DNA of 32,742 nucleotides from Planctomycetota bacterium (GCA_002683825.1 NYUD01000013.1:25408-58149), one strand, 5' to 3'; shown: positions 1 through 8,471, counted from the first letter of the stretch. The notes: generated from the letters alone by a model not told the origin. Numbers and translations are program-made.

Positions 1-227
1 GAAGCCAGGACGAGTGGAAGGAGAAAGCGCAGCAGTCCGTTGCGGACGATCGGAAACGGGTTCATTTGACCTGAGCTCCCGGGTGGGCGAGGCGCGTCGG
101 GCGGTGGCATCCGACGGCCCCGCGGCTCCGACGGTCGCGAGACTACCACCGAACGCCCCGGCGCGCGGGAGAGATTTCGCGGGTCGTACGTCCCGGACTT
201 GCTTCGTGAAGAAGTCGGCGCCCGCGA
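1..227. other. Left-edge non-coding stretch
   Basis: No convincing gene is visible between the window edge and the end of the first kinase gene. Open frames here are short, arginine-rich and look like chance GC-rich frames. A weak inverted repeat (CGTCGG at 95-100 and CCGACG at 111-116) lies downstream of the kinase stop on its own strand and might help end that transcript, but it has no T-tract. Confidence 0.4.
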
Positions 228-2516
228 TCAGCGCCGCAGGAATTCCAGCGCCTTGCGGAGACGGTTGCGCCGCGCGGGGTCGGTCGGCCCGCCGTTCTCC
301 GTCAAGATCTCCTCGATGAACTCCTCCGCCTCCTGCGTGGAGCCGATTGCCCTGATCCCCTCGCACACGCGCATGATCCTGCCCTCCGTCCGACCCCGGT
401 CCAGATCCAGCTGCTGCAGTCGCAGCTCAAGCGCCTGCTCCAGGTCCAGGTCTTCGGGATGATTGCGAAACCAGCTCTTACAGTCGGGGCAGGAGGCGCT
501 CCTCGCACCCGCGAGCAAGAACGCGAGATGCCCCAGGTCAATCCAGGAATCAGGATCTTGGTCGAGGTTGCTTTCGTAGCACCGACGAGCTTCGGCAAAG
601 TTGTGGCCGTAGTCGTAGCTAAACCCCACGACCCTCATGCACTCCAGATATTGCGGATGCTCCGCCAGGACCGGCGCGAGGACTTCACGTACGTGCTCAC
701 CGGCATCGTTCTTGCGCAAGAGGAGAGTCCGGGCGTAGGCGACGCTCGCCCACGCCCCTCCGCGGGCCGCCGATTCCAGGGCGTCCTCCGGCCGGTCCTG
801 AAAGAACTGGGCGATGCAGAGCTGGACCCAGGCGTCGACGTGGCCCGGATCGAGCTCGACGGCACGCATCAGGTCCCGTTCCGCTTCAGCGAAGCGCGAC
901 TGGCCGTTATGCAGGATGCCACTCTCGTACAAGGCGGAAGCGGACTCGGGTCGACTCTCGTGAGCGGCCTCTTGGCGCTCCATCTTCCGCCGAGTCTTTT
1001 CGAGCAGGACCTCCACCAGGGGCGAGTCGGGCTCGAGTCCCCGAGCCTCCTCGAATTTTGCGATGGCCTCAGGCCAAACCTTTGCCCTGGAGTGTACGAG
1101 GCCTTCGACGAGCAGACCGACAAACGTTGACCGGTTGCCCCGGGGCTCGCCCGCGGCGAGGCTTTCCAGAAAGAGGCCCTCCGGATGTTCGGGGTCGTGG
1201 GTCAGGATGCGCTGGGCGGCGGCGGCCGTGCCGGCCATGTCGTCCGCCTCATAGGCCAGGGCCGCTTGTGAGATGAATCGCTCGAAGTCCGGGGGCTCTT
1301 CGCGCAGCAACGGCAGCGAACCCAGGACCACCAGCGCGGCCACGACTCCCACGAGGGTCTTGCGCCGCAGCGTCCACGCGTCCAGGAAGCGCTCCAGCGG
1401 GCTGAAGTTCCTGGCCTTGACGGAGGTCCGCGCCAGGAAGGCCTCCAGGTCCTGGGCCAGCGCCGCGGCCGTCCCGTAGCGCGCCGCGGGGCGGAAGGCG
1501 CAGGCTCGCCGGACGATGCGATCGAGCGGGGCCGGGACCGTCGGGTCCACGCGCGTCACCGCCGGCACGGGGCACCCCGCAACGGCTCGCAAGACACTCA
1601 CCGTGTCGCTCTCCGGGTGCGGCGGCTCCAGGGTCAAGAGCTCGTACAAGAGAAGCCCCAGGCCGTGGATGTCGGTGCGCTCGTCGGTCTCCTCGCCGCG
1701 CGCCTGCTCGGGGGCCATGTAGCGCGGGGTGCCCAGGAGGTCCCCCGTCCCGGTCAGGCTGACCGTCTCCTCACCCCGCGCCAGGCCGAAGTCCACCAGG
1801 ACGGGCTGCGCGTCCTCGTGCAGGATCACGTTGCCGGGCTTGATGTCGCGGTGCAACACGCCGGAGGAGTGCACCGCCGCCACCGCCTGCGACAGGCGGG
1901 CCACGAGGGACGCCACGCTGCGGTGGCCGCGGATGCGCTTCGACCCCAGGGAAAGGGCGTCGCTGGGTGGGCGACGGGAGTCCTTGGAACGGCGGACGCG
2001 GGCGTCCTCCAGGGCCGTGGCGAGGCTCGGGCCGCGCACCCAGTCCATGGCCAGATAGGGGACGTTCTCGAGGGTGCCGTGGTCGAGCACCCTGACGACG
2101 CCGGGGTGTGCGAGCCCGGTCAGGGCGCGCGCCTCGCGCTCGAAGCGCGCGAGCGCCTTGGCGTCGTTCAGCGTCAGGGGCGAGAGGAGTTTCAGCGCCA
2201 GCTCCTCGTCGGGCCGGTCGTCGTGGACAGCGCGATAGACGCGCCCCATGGCGCCGCTCCCGATCAGCTCCAGCACGCTGTAGGGGCCCAGGCGCTTGGT
2301 CGGCCAGCCGGCGTCTTCCAGGATCCGCTCGGTCGCCTGCGCTCGACCCAGGGCGTCCAGGAACCGCTCGGTCGCCTGCGCTCGACCCAGGGCTTGCAGG
2401 AGCTCGTCCGCGCAGGCCGGGTGAGCCCGGGCGAACTCCTCCGGCGCGATCGTCTCGCCCTTCTCCCTGCGTTCGAGAAAGCGCACGACCAGCTCCTCGA
2501 CGTTGTCCGGACTCAC
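228..2516 (-). CDS. Membrane Ser/Thr protein kinase with C-terminal TPR-like region
   Basis: A 762-residue Hanks-type kinase. In order: an N-terminal region of about 75 residues with a duplicated 13-residue segment (residues 38-64); the kinase domain (about 78-365) with glycine loop GSGAMG near 86, catalytic Lys109, HRD aspartate 224, DFG at 242-244 and GTPRYMAPE near 262; one membrane helix (about 387-404); and an outer repeat-rich half resembling TPRs. All catalytic residues are present, so it should be active. The GTG start at 2516 was chosen because it overlaps the upstream sigma-factor stop as GTGA, and the kinase homology begins only afterwards. Open frame further upstream is sigma-gene overlap. 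Such sigma-kinase pairs are common in Planctomycetota. The kinase probably acts on the sigma factor or its targets in response to an envelope signal, which is inference. Confidence 0.88.
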   Translation of the reverse strand: MSPDNVEELVVRFLERREKGETIAPEEFARAHPACADELLQALGRAQATERFLDALGRAQATERILEDAGWPTKRLGPYSVLELIGSGAMGRVYRAVHDDRPDEELALKLLSPLTLNDAKALARFEREARALTGLAHPGVVRVLDHGTLENVPYLAMDWVRGPSLATALEDARVRRSKDSRRPPSDALSLGSKRIRGHRSVASLVARLSQAVAAVHSSGVLHRDIKPGNVILHEDAQPVLVDFGLARGEETVSLTGTGDLLGTPRYMAPEQARGEETDERTDIHGLGLLLYELLTLEPPHPESDTVSVLRAVAGCPVPAVTRVDPTVPAPLDRIVRRACAFRPAARYGTAAALAQDLEAFLARTSVKARNFSPLERFLDAWTLRRKTLVGVVAALVVLGSLPLLREEPPDFERFISQAALAYEADDMAGTAAAAQRILTHDPEHPEGLFLESLAAGEPRGNRSTFVGLLVEGLVHSRAKVWPEAIAKFEEARGLEPDSPLVEVLLEKTRRKMERQEAAHESRPESASALYESGILHNGQSRFAEAERDLMRAVELDPGHVDAWVQLCIAQFFQDRPEDALESAARGGAWASVAYARTLLLRKNDAGEHVREVLAPVLAEHPQYLECMRVVGFSYDYGHNFAEARRCYESNLDQDPDSWIDLGHLAFLLAGARSASCPDCKSWFRNHPEDLDLEQALELRLQQLDLDRGRTEGRIMRVCEGIRAIGSTQEAEEFIEEILTENGGPTDPARRNRLRKALEFLRR
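2325..2393 (-). repeat. 39-bp tandem duplication inside kinase gene
   Basis: Two identical 30-bp blocks (2325-2354 and 2364-2393) lie 39 bp apart in the kinase coding sequence. They keep the frame and encode two consecutive copies of ALGRAQATER preceded by a leucine-containing tripeptide. The exact DNA match suggests a recent in-frame duplication in the segment between the N-terminal domain and the kinase domain. Confidence 0.85.
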
Positions 2517-3115
2517 GTTGGCTCCTCGTTTCCCATGCGCGTGGCCAGCTGCGCCACGGCGCGCGAGTAGAGCTTGCGCACGGCCGCGTCGCTCTTGTCC
2601 AGCATCTCGGCCACTTCCTTGCTCGCCAGCCCATCGACGCTGCGCATGAGCAGCACCTGGCGCATCTCCTCGGGCAGACCGGAGATCTCCCGTTCGAGGC
2701 GCTCGAAGCGTCCGCTCGGATCGAAGTACGTCTCGTCCGCGGGCTTGCCGGGGAGATCCTGTAGACGGCTCTGCGACACGAGCTCGCCCCCCTGGCGCTT
2801 GAGCGCGCCGAAGTGGCGCATGCGGTCGCGGATGTTGTTGAGGATCACCCGGTTGAGATAGTAGCGGTAGCTGCCGGGCCCCCGGGGCGTGAAGTTTTTC
2901 AGGTCGCGGAAGGCCTCCAGGGCGACGCCCTGGAAGATGTCCCTGCTCTCCAGGACCGAGCGCAAACGCGGGCCCAGGCGCAGCCTCACGGACAAGAGGA
3001 TGTGGTCGTGGAGGCGCTCGAAGAGCCCCTCCATGGCCCCATCGTCCCCCGCCTGGGCGCGGGCGACCACGATCTGGGTCTCGTCGTCGCCGGGAACTTC
3101 CGGAAAGAACTCCAT
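2513..3115 (-). CDS. ECF-type RNA polymerase sigma factor
   Basis: A 200-residue sigma-70 family protein of ECF size. The N-terminal half has the region 2 pattern (VLESRDIFQGVALEAFRDL, then a tyrosine-rich stretch and NRVILNNIRD). The C-terminal half has a region 4 helix-turn-helix (SGLPEEMRQVLLMRSVDGL, then SKEVAEML and AAVRKLYSRA). It should direct RNA polymerase to a specific set of promoters. The ATG at 3115 was chosen because sigma homology starts a few residues later and the longer open frame has no recognisable content. The stop overlaps the kinase start by GTGA, so the two are translationally coupled. Upstream lie two GC-rich inverted repeats and the exported-protein gene on the same strand. 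No anti-sigma gene is visible, and the kinase may take that regulatory role. Confidence 0.87.
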   Translation of the reverse strand: MEFFPEVPGDDETQIVVARAQAGDDGAMEGLFERLHDHILLSVRLRLGPRLRSVLESRDIFQGVALEAFRDLKNFTPRGPGSYRYYLNRVILNNIRDRMRHFGALKRQGGELVSQSRLQDLPGKPADETYFDPSGRFERLEREISGLPEEMRQVLLMRSVDGLASKEVAEMLDKSDAAVRKLYSRAVAQLATRMGNEEPT

Positions 3116-3154
3116 CGCGAGAGAGTGTAGTCCGCGCCCTCCCCGGCGCGGAGT

Positions 3155-3174
3155 CCGGGGGGCCCGGGCCCCGG
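3155..3174. repeat. GC-only inverted repeat upstream of sigma gene
   Basis: CCGGGG at 3155-3160 pairs with CCCCGG at 3169-3174, and the centre contains a 14-bp perfect palindrome (3159-3172). It sits 40-60 bp upstream of the sigma-factor start. It could be a protein-binding site, a transcript hairpin or a chance GC palindrome. Nothing in the sequence decides between these. Confidence 0.4.
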
Positions 3175-3256
3175 GGAAGGCGGTTTTTTGCCGCGGGGAG
3201 ATCGAGCGCGTCGCGGCTCTCCCTCGGGCGAGGGCGCGACGGGGCGGGACCCATGC

Positions 3257-3296
3257 GGCGCGGCCGCCGCTCCCCGGAGGGAACGGCGGCCGCGCC
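3257..3296 (-). terminator. Strong stem-loop downstream of exported-protein gene
   Basis: A perfect 13-bp inverted repeat (3257-3269 with 3284-3296) encloses a 14-nt loop. Inside it TCCC and GGGA can pair again around a CGGA tetraloop, giving a nearly continuous stem of about 17 bp with one C-A mismatch. It begins about 60 nt beyond the stop codon of the gene at 3358. There is no T-tract, so if it ends transcription it is a U-less terminator, or it may protect the 3' end of the mRNA. Confidence 0.6.
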
Positions 3297-3357
3297 TGAG
3301 ACCGACACCACTGCGAGGGCTCGTCGCAGCAGGGCGACGAGTTCCCGAAGCGGTCCA

Positions 3358-5154
3358 TCAAAAGTAGTTGGCCATGAGGTGCGCCAGGAGCTCGATCGAA
3401 CTCTTGGCCAGCAGAACATCGACGTCCAGATCGTTGTCGAAATCGACCTCGAGCACCTGCCCATCCATCACGGGCCAGAGCGGATCGATCAGTGCGAGCT
3501 CCATGTCGATCAGGTCCACGTCCAGGTTTATGACGAGGGCTTGACGGGTGCTGAGTGGAATCTCCATCCGGTCGATCACGGTGTCCCCGTTCAAGTCCAG
3601 GGGCAGGATCTCGCCCGGTACCCTGTCGGGGGAGTAGACGAATTGCACCGATTGGCCGGGGAACAAGAGGTTCGCAACGGAGAACTCGAGGGGGAGCTCG
3701 ATGAGCGCCGGCAAGGGCGGGCTCACCCCGGTCAGAGTGGGCGCCGGGTTCACGGTCAGCGTCATCCCGGCCAGGTGGAACTGCATCCCGGCGAGAGTGT
3801 GGTCGAGCGGAAGTTCCATCTCCGCGAAGGCCAGGCCCGAGGACTCGACGACTCCCACGAAACCGTGCATGTAGGGGTTCGGGGAGAGCGACAGGGAGAA
3901 CAGGAAATCGGGATCCAGGGGGATGTGGAAGCCCTGCAACGGAAACCCCGTCGTGCCGAAGGAGGCGGCGATCAGGTAGAACTGATCGGGCGCGTCCGGA
4001 GCGCAAAGGGTGAGCTCGACCGGGGCGCCGATCTCGAAGGGCCCGTCCGCGATGAGGGTCACACCGTGGTCGGGGACCTCGATCGGGTCGCCGACGATCA
4101 CGCCGTTCAGCTCGTCGCCCGGGACGAAGGCCAGGGTCCCGAACACGCCGATCGGCGCGCGCAGGCCGAGCTGCGAGGGCGTGGCCCAGGGAGTGACCGG
4201 GACCCCCGGGAATACGTAGAGCCCGGCTCCACCCAGTTGCCCGATCACGGGATAGCTCAACTGGGCGCTGGGCGAGGACACCGTCAAGGAGTAGACGAAC
4301 CGCCCCAGGCCCTTGTCGACGCACAGAGCATCGACGTCGTCCCCCGGACCCAGTCCGATCGCGGCTGCCGGAAAGGCAATGGCGGCGACGCCGGGAGCAA
4401 CAGCCACCAGGATGTCGGCCGGGGACACGGGCGTCAGCGGGCCGCCGGGCCCCAGGGGAAGCGACATCACCGTGCTGGAATCGACCGAGTAGAAGACCGG
4501 GTAGAAACCCGGGGCGGCTTTCCTTCCGGTGATCGCGTCGAGGTCGGTCTCCGTCAGTCCGCTCCCCTTCACGGTCAGACACGGGGACCCGTCGGTTTCC
4601 AGGGTCGCAGCGTTGATGACCCCCAGGGGAGGGACTGCATAGGGCGGGACCTTGAAGGTATCGCTGGCGGCGCCGTTGCCGAAAAACTGATCATTGACGA
4701 CGGTCAAGGGGGGCCCGACGCTGGTGCGATCCACCGTGTACACCGCGTGGACGGTCTGGTCTTCGTCAAGAATGCCCCCCATCGCCGGACCGATGGCCGG
4801 AAAGAAGCTGCCATCCGGGAACCACCACGGGTAGCTGATCGCATCGACGTTGCCGCTCACCGGCACCCCGAGATCGGTGTTGGTCCAGAGCGTGGGCAGC
4901 CCGCACGTGGGGACGTCCATCACGGCGATCCTGACGGCGTTGCCCGGCGCGCTCGCCTCCGGGGAGGCGCGGTCCACACTCCCCGAGCCCACCATCTGAA
5001 CGATGCCGGGCCCCCCCGGAGCTCCCGGTCCGCCGCCCTGGGCCAGGGCGACCGCGGGGAGTAGAAGAAGCGTCGCGGGCACGTGAAAGAAGAAGGGCGC
5101 GATCCGTTTGGTCCGCACTAGGTCATTCGGTTTGTTCTTAGAATAGAGTTGCAT
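3358..5154 (-). CDS. Large exported protein of unknown function
   Basis: A 598-residue protein that I cannot assign to a family. It starts with a long basic n-region and a hydrophobic core (FHVPATLLLLPAVALAQ), a typical Sec signal peptide with likely cleavage after AQ near residue 39. The rest is rich in G, P, V and D with alternating beta-prone stretches and few charges, as in secreted beta-sandwich proteins. Near the C-terminus (520-528) DLNGDTVID has the spacing of a calcium loop as in dockerin or EF-hand-like repeats, followed by an acidic DFDNDLDVD at 571-579. The ATG at 5154 was chosen because AGGAG lies 9 nt upstream; an in-frame ATG at 5163 abuts that AGGAG and is less likely. It precedes the sigma-kinase pair on the same strand but is separated from it by a strong stem-loop. 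Confidence 0.75.
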   Translation of the reverse strand: MQLYSKNKPNDLVRTKRIAPFFFHVPATLLLLPAVALAQGGGPGAPGGPGIVQMVGSGSVDRASPEASAPGNAVRIAVMDVPTCGLPTLWTNTDLGVPVSGNVDAISYPWWFPDGSFFPAIGPAMGGILDEDQTVHAVYTVDRTSVGPPLTVVNDQFFGNGAASDTFKVPPYAVPPLGVINAATLETDGSPCLTVKGSGLTETDLDAITGRKAAPGFYPVFYSVDSSTVMSLPLGPGGPLTPVSPADILVAVAPGVAAIAFPAAAIGLGPGDDVDALCVDKGLGRFVYSLTVSSPSAQLSYPVIGQLGGAGLYVFPGVPVTPWATPSQLGLRAPIGVFGTLAFVPGDELNGVIVGDPIEVPDHGVTLIADGPFEIGAPVELTLCAPDAPDQFYLIAASFGTTGFPLQGFHIPLDPDFLFSLSLSPNPYMHGFVGVVESSGLAFAEMELPLDHTLAGMQFHLAGMTLTVNPAPTLTGVSPPLPALIELPLEFSVANLLFPGQSVQFVYSPDRVPGEILPLDLNGDTVIDRMEIPLSTRQALVINLDVDLIDMELALIDPLWPVMDGQVLEVDFDNDLDVDVLLAKSSIELLAHLMANYF

Positions 5155-5163
5155 AGCGTTCAT

Positions 5164-5607
5164 CTCCTGTTGCTGGCGGTCGGTTGCTGGAATGGTCAAG
5201 GGAACGGTCTCTCCACCCCTCGTGGCTCGAAGAGCCCGGAGTGGCCCGAGGCCGTCTTCGCCGGGCCCCTGGGCCCAAATTCCCTCGAACGAGCACAACA
5301 GCGAATGCCCGACCCCCGATGTGACAGCGAACCCGAGAATGCATCCGATTCCCTTCGGGACGAGCCGGGCGCCCCTCTCCCGCCCGACCGCAGTTCGAGG
5401 ACCCATGCTTGCGTACCCCGACGACGCGCCCCCGATCCCTCGCGGGCCGCCGAACGACAAGCAGATCTCGTCACGATCCTCTCAGCGCGCCGCAGGTGAC
5501 ATCCAGCTTGGCTCCACGGACGGGTTCGAGTAGCCTCTCTTATGCAGGAAACCGCATCTCGAAGACGCACAAGAGTTTTCGGTAGGCGCAGTGGGAAATC
5601 GATCATC
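5164..5607. other. Divergent intergenic region, no gene recognised
   Basis: This 444-bp stretch separates the exported-protein gene (minus strand) from the aminomutase operon (plus strand) and should hold promoters for both. I find no convincing sigma-70 boxes, riboswitch or tRNA. An inverted repeat GGGCCC-CT-GGGCCC lies at 5263-5276. The aminomutase frame remains open upstream to 5542, but that extension is arginine-rich and unlike the family N-terminus. Confidence 0.5.
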
Positions 5608-7062
5608 ATGAGCAACGCTGAGAAGTACGTACCGAATGCCAGGGAACAGGCATTTCTCGATGCCGTCGAGAACCCGCGGTACGACCGACAGAGCATCAAC
5701 GGCCTGACCCCTTTCCTCGAAGAGCGGGCCCCCGAAGATGTCCTGGGTTTCTATTCGACAGATGAGATCGATGCACTGCGTAGTCTGAAGGGCACCGAAC
5801 GTGACGTCGAGGCACGCATGCCCGTGAAGATCACCCGCCATTACTTCGAGATGGCGAAGAGAAGCCCGGCCCTGCAGCGCCTCGTGAAGGCGAGCCCCGA
5901 AGAGACTCGCAACCTGGAAGGCGCCGAGGATCCTGGTTTTCAGATGGACTACAGCCCGGTCGAAGGCCTGCTCCACAAGTACGAGATGGGCCTCATGTAC
6001 GTCACCTCCACCTGCTCGGCACACTGTCGCTTCTGTTACCGAGAGGAACTGATCGGGCGCAAGGACATCGAGCGTCAGGACGGATCCGTCGCCAAGAAGG
6101 GTCTCGCCCAGATCGGCGCGATCACCGACTACATCCGCTCGCACAACAAGCTGGCGGCTGACAACGGCGGCCGTCACCCGCAGTCGGGTCGTGAGAAGCT
6201 GCGTGAAATCCTTCTCTCCGGCGGCGACCCGATGGTGCTCTCGAACACGAAGATAGCTGCATGGCTGGCCGCGCTTGCGGAAACCGGCGTCGAGGCCATC
6301 CGTCTGGGCACCAAGGAATTGGCGTTCCACCCGGACCGGTTCGACGGCGCCTTCCTGTCGATGCTCGACCGATTCCACGAGACCTATCCCGACGTCGGCC
6401 TGCGGTTGATGGTGCATTTCAACCATCCGGACGAGTTCCTCGCCAAGGACGACGACGGCAACTACTTCGAAGGGGCCTCCGGCATCCTGGAGTGGAACCC
6501 GGGCGCCAAGCGCGCGATGGAGGGCGTTGTCTCACGGGGTTGGATCAGCGTCGAAAACCAGTCCCCCATCATCAAGGGCATCAACGATGACCCGGATGCA
6601 CTGCGAATCATGCAGCGAGCGATGAAGCGCGTCGGGGCCGAGAATCACTACTTCTTCTGCGGGCGCGACATCGTGGCGCACAAGGCGTTCAACGTTCCCA
6701 TCGAAAGGGCCTGGAATATCTTGAACGAGTCGCAGAAGGGCCTGTCGGGTGTAGAGACGCACGCTCGTCTTTCCATCACCCACTACAAGGGCAAGACGGA
6801 GGTCGTAGCCGTGACAAACGGGCCGATCCCCGGCGTCCCGGGCAGCGAGAACGGTGTCGTCATCTTCAAGATTCTTCGCAACGCCGCGGATGCCCCCGAA
6901 CGCGGAAAGGTCTGCATCGTCGGTCGCAATCCGGATGCGATCTGGTTCGACGGCTATGCCGACCGCGTCATCTTCGACGAGGCCGGACTGTTCGAATACT
7001 CGAGAGTTGAAGCCGCGGGCAGCGAGGGTGCGGTCGCCGTCGGAGCTGACGGTGCGTCCTAG
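5608..7062 (+). CDS. KamA-family radical SAM 2,3-aminomutase, probably for an acidic amino acid
   Basis: A 484-residue PLP-dependent radical SAM enzyme. Numbering from the ATG at 5608, the iron-sulfur motif CxxxCxxC is C136, C140 and C143, followed by R145, which matches the carboxylate-binding arginine of lysine 2,3-aminomutase (Arg134). SGGD (204-207), HFNHPDE and NQSPIIKGIND match conserved family blocks, and K396 in KGKTEV matches the PLP lysine. The lysine-specific Asp293 of the clostridial enzyme aligns with R353, and the Asp330 region (ARLSITHY) has no acid. Glutamate 2,3-aminomutase likewise has a basic residue at the first site. I therefore infer migration of the alpha-amino group of glutamate, 2-aminoadipate or a related diacid. 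An upstream ATG at 5542 is possible but adds only basic residues. First gene of the operon, 15 bp before the CoA-transferase. Confidence 0.85.
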   Translation: MSNAEKYVPNAREQAFLDAVENPRYDRQSINGLTPFLEERAPEDVLGFYSTDEIDALRSLKGTERDVEARMPVKITRHYFEMAKRSPALQRLVKASPEETRNLEGAEDPGFQMDYSPVEGLLHKYEMGLMYVTSTCSAHCRFCYREELIGRKDIERQDGSVAKKGLAQIGAITDYIRSHNKLAADNGGRHPQSGREKLREILLSGGDPMVLSNTKIAAWLAALAETGVEAIRLGTKELAFHPDRFDGAFLSMLDRFHETYPDVGLRLMVHFNHPDEFLAKDDDGNYFEGASGILEWNPGAKRAMEGVVSRGWISVENQSPIIKGINDDPDALRIMQRAMKRVGAENHYFFCGRDIVAHKAFNVPIERAWNILNESQKGLSGVETHARLSITHYKGKTEVVAVTNGPIPGVPGSENGVVIFKILRNAADAPERGKVCIVGRNPDAIWFDGYADRVIFDEAGLFEYSRVEAAGSEGAVAVGADGAS

Positions 7063-7077
7063 CCAGGTGAGCGCGTC

Positions 7078-7788
7078 ATGATCAACAAACAGGTGCCCGG
7101 CGCCGCGCAGGCGGTGGCTGACGTATTCGACGGGGCTACCGTCATGGTAGGAGGGTTCGGGGAAGCCGGCAGCCCGATCGAGCTGATCCACGCGCTCATC
7201 GACCAGGGCGCCACCGACCTCACCGTCGTCAACAACAACACCGGCAGCGGCGAAGTCGGACTGGCGGCGCTCATCAAGGCCGGTCGCGTATCGAAGATCA
7301 TCTGTTCCTACCCCCGCACGACAAACTCGACCGTGTTCCCCAAACTGTACCGAAGCGGCGCCACCGCGCTCGAGCTGGTCCCCCAGGGGACGCTTGCGGA
7401 GCGCATTCGCGCCGGTGGTGCGGGCATTCCGGCGTTCTACACGCCGACGTCCGTGGGCACTACTCTCGAGGAGGGCAAGGAACGTCGAACGTTCAACGGA
7501 CGCGATTACGTGCTCGAGTACGGCCTCTCCGCCGACTTCGCGTTGATCAAGGGCCGTGTGGCTGATCGCTACGGCAACGTGATCTACAACAAGACCGCGC
7601 GGAACTTCAGCCCGGTGATGGCCATGGCGGCCGCGACGACGATCGTGCAGGCCGAGTCGCTGGTCCCCGCGGGCGAGCTGGATCCCGAGACGATCGTCAC
7701 GCCCGGGATCTTTGTCAATCGTGTCGTCATGGTCGCCGATCCTGCGCACGAGTCCGCGCTGGTCGCTGAAGGAGTGTCGTACCCGTGA
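7078..7788 (+). CDS. 3-oxoacid CoA-transferase subunit A (PcaI-like)
   Basis: A 236-residue family I CoA-transferase alpha subunit. It has the VMVGGFGEAGSPIEL glycine-rich block near the N-terminus, NNNTGSGEVGLAAL, VPQGTLAERIRAGG, ADFALIKGRVADRYGN and the late block ELDPETIVTPGIFVNRVV. From memory these blocks match PcaI, the alpha subunit of succinyl-CoA:3-oxoadipate CoA-transferase, more closely than AtoD of acetoacetate transferases. It binds CoA and pairs with subunit B to move CoA from succinyl-CoA to a 3-oxoacid. It starts 15 bp after the aminomutase stop and overlaps the subunit B start by 4 bp (GTGA at 7785-7788), so the two are made in equal amounts. The exact 3-oxoacid cannot be fixed from sequence. 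Confidence 0.9.
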   Translation: MINKQVPGAAQAVADVFDGATVMVGGFGEAGSPIELIHALIDQGATDLTVVNNNTGSGEVGLAALIKAGRVSKIICSYPRTTNSTVFPKLYRSGATALELVPQGTLAERIRAGGAGIPAFYTPTSVGTTLEEGKERRTFNGRDYVLEYGLSADFALIKGRVADRYGNVIYNKTARNFSPVMAMAAATTIVQAESLVPAGELDPETIVTPGIFVNRVVMVADPAHESALVAEGVSYP

Positions 7789-8471
7789 GCGATACACGAA
7801 CCACGCCGGGTCTGACACGCGATGAGATGGCGCAGCGCGTCGCTCTCGACATCCCCGACGGCTCGTACGTGAACCTCGGCATCGGCATTCCCGAGCGAAT
7901 CACAAAGTACGTCCCCGAGGGTCGCGAACTGATCTATCACACCGAGAACGGCCTGCTCGGCATGGGGCCGACGCCCGAACCCGGGATGGGTGAACCGGAA
8001 CTGATCAACGCCGGCAAGCGTCAGGTAAGCGCGATCCCCGGTGCGGCCTACTTCCACCACGCGGACAGCTTCGCGATGATCCGCGGCGGCCACATCGACC
8101 TGTGCGTGCTCGGTGCGCTCCAGGTCTCGGAACGTGGCGACCTCGCCAACTGGTCGACCGGAGGTGTCGATGCCATCCCGGCCGTCGGGGGCGCGATGGA
8201 TCTCGTCGCCGGCGTCAAGTCGATCTATGTCATCACGCAGCACTGCACGAAGAACGGCGAGCCGAAGCTGGTCGAGTCGTGTTCCTACCCGTTGACCGGA
8301 CCGGCGGTGGTAGATCGTATCTACACCGATCTCGCGGTGATCGACATCACGGCGCAGGGCTTTCAGCTCGTCGAGCTGAGCCCCGGCGTGAGCTTCGCCT
8401 TCGCTCAGGAACGAACCGGCGCGACCTTGATTCCGATCCCGCAGGATCCGACGACGGTGAAAGGTGAGTGA
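7785..8471 (+). CDS. 3-oxoacid CoA-transferase subunit B (PcaJ-like)
   Basis: A 228-residue family I CoA-transferase beta subunit carrying the catalytic glutamate, E54 in HTENGLLGMGP, which forms the glutamyl-CoA intermediate. Other family blocks are YVNLGIGIPE, FHHADSFAMIRGGHIDL, GDLANWSTGG, IPAVGGAMDLVAG, CSYPLTGP and RIYTDLAVID. From memory, GDLANW and SIPAVGGAMDLA-type strings and the closing RIYTDLAV block are typical of PcaJ. It starts with GTG inside the end of subunit A and overlaps the aminotransferase start by 8 bp. With subunit A it should activate the 3-oxo acid produced by the next gene, at the expense of succinyl-CoA. Confidence 0.9.
   Translation: MSDTRTTPGLTRDEMAQRVALDIPDGSYVNLGIGIPERITKYVPEGRELIYHTENGLLGMGPTPEPGMGEPELINAGKRQVSAIPGAAYFHHADSFAMIRGGHIDLCVLGALQVSERGDLANWSTGGVDAIPAVGGAMDLVAGVKSIYVITQHCTKNGEPKLVESCSYPLTGPAVVDRIYTDLAVIDITAQGFQLVELSPGVSFAFAQERTGATLIPIPQDPTTVKGE

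Noticed and set aside
3253..5064. Long plus-strand open frame opposite the first exported-protein gene
   Set aside because: It is the antisense of a gene with a clear signal peptide, has high R, G, D and H content, shows no family block and fits third-position GC bias.
5520..5545. Possible tRNA T-arm (GGTTCGAGT)
   Set aside because: The flanking bases do not form a T-stem or acceptor stem and no anticodon arm lies upstream.
5608..7062. Straightforward lysine 2,3-aminomutase of lysine fermentation
   Set aside because: The aspartates that bind the lysine side chain are missing, an arginine replaces the first, and none of the lysine fermentation partner genes are present.
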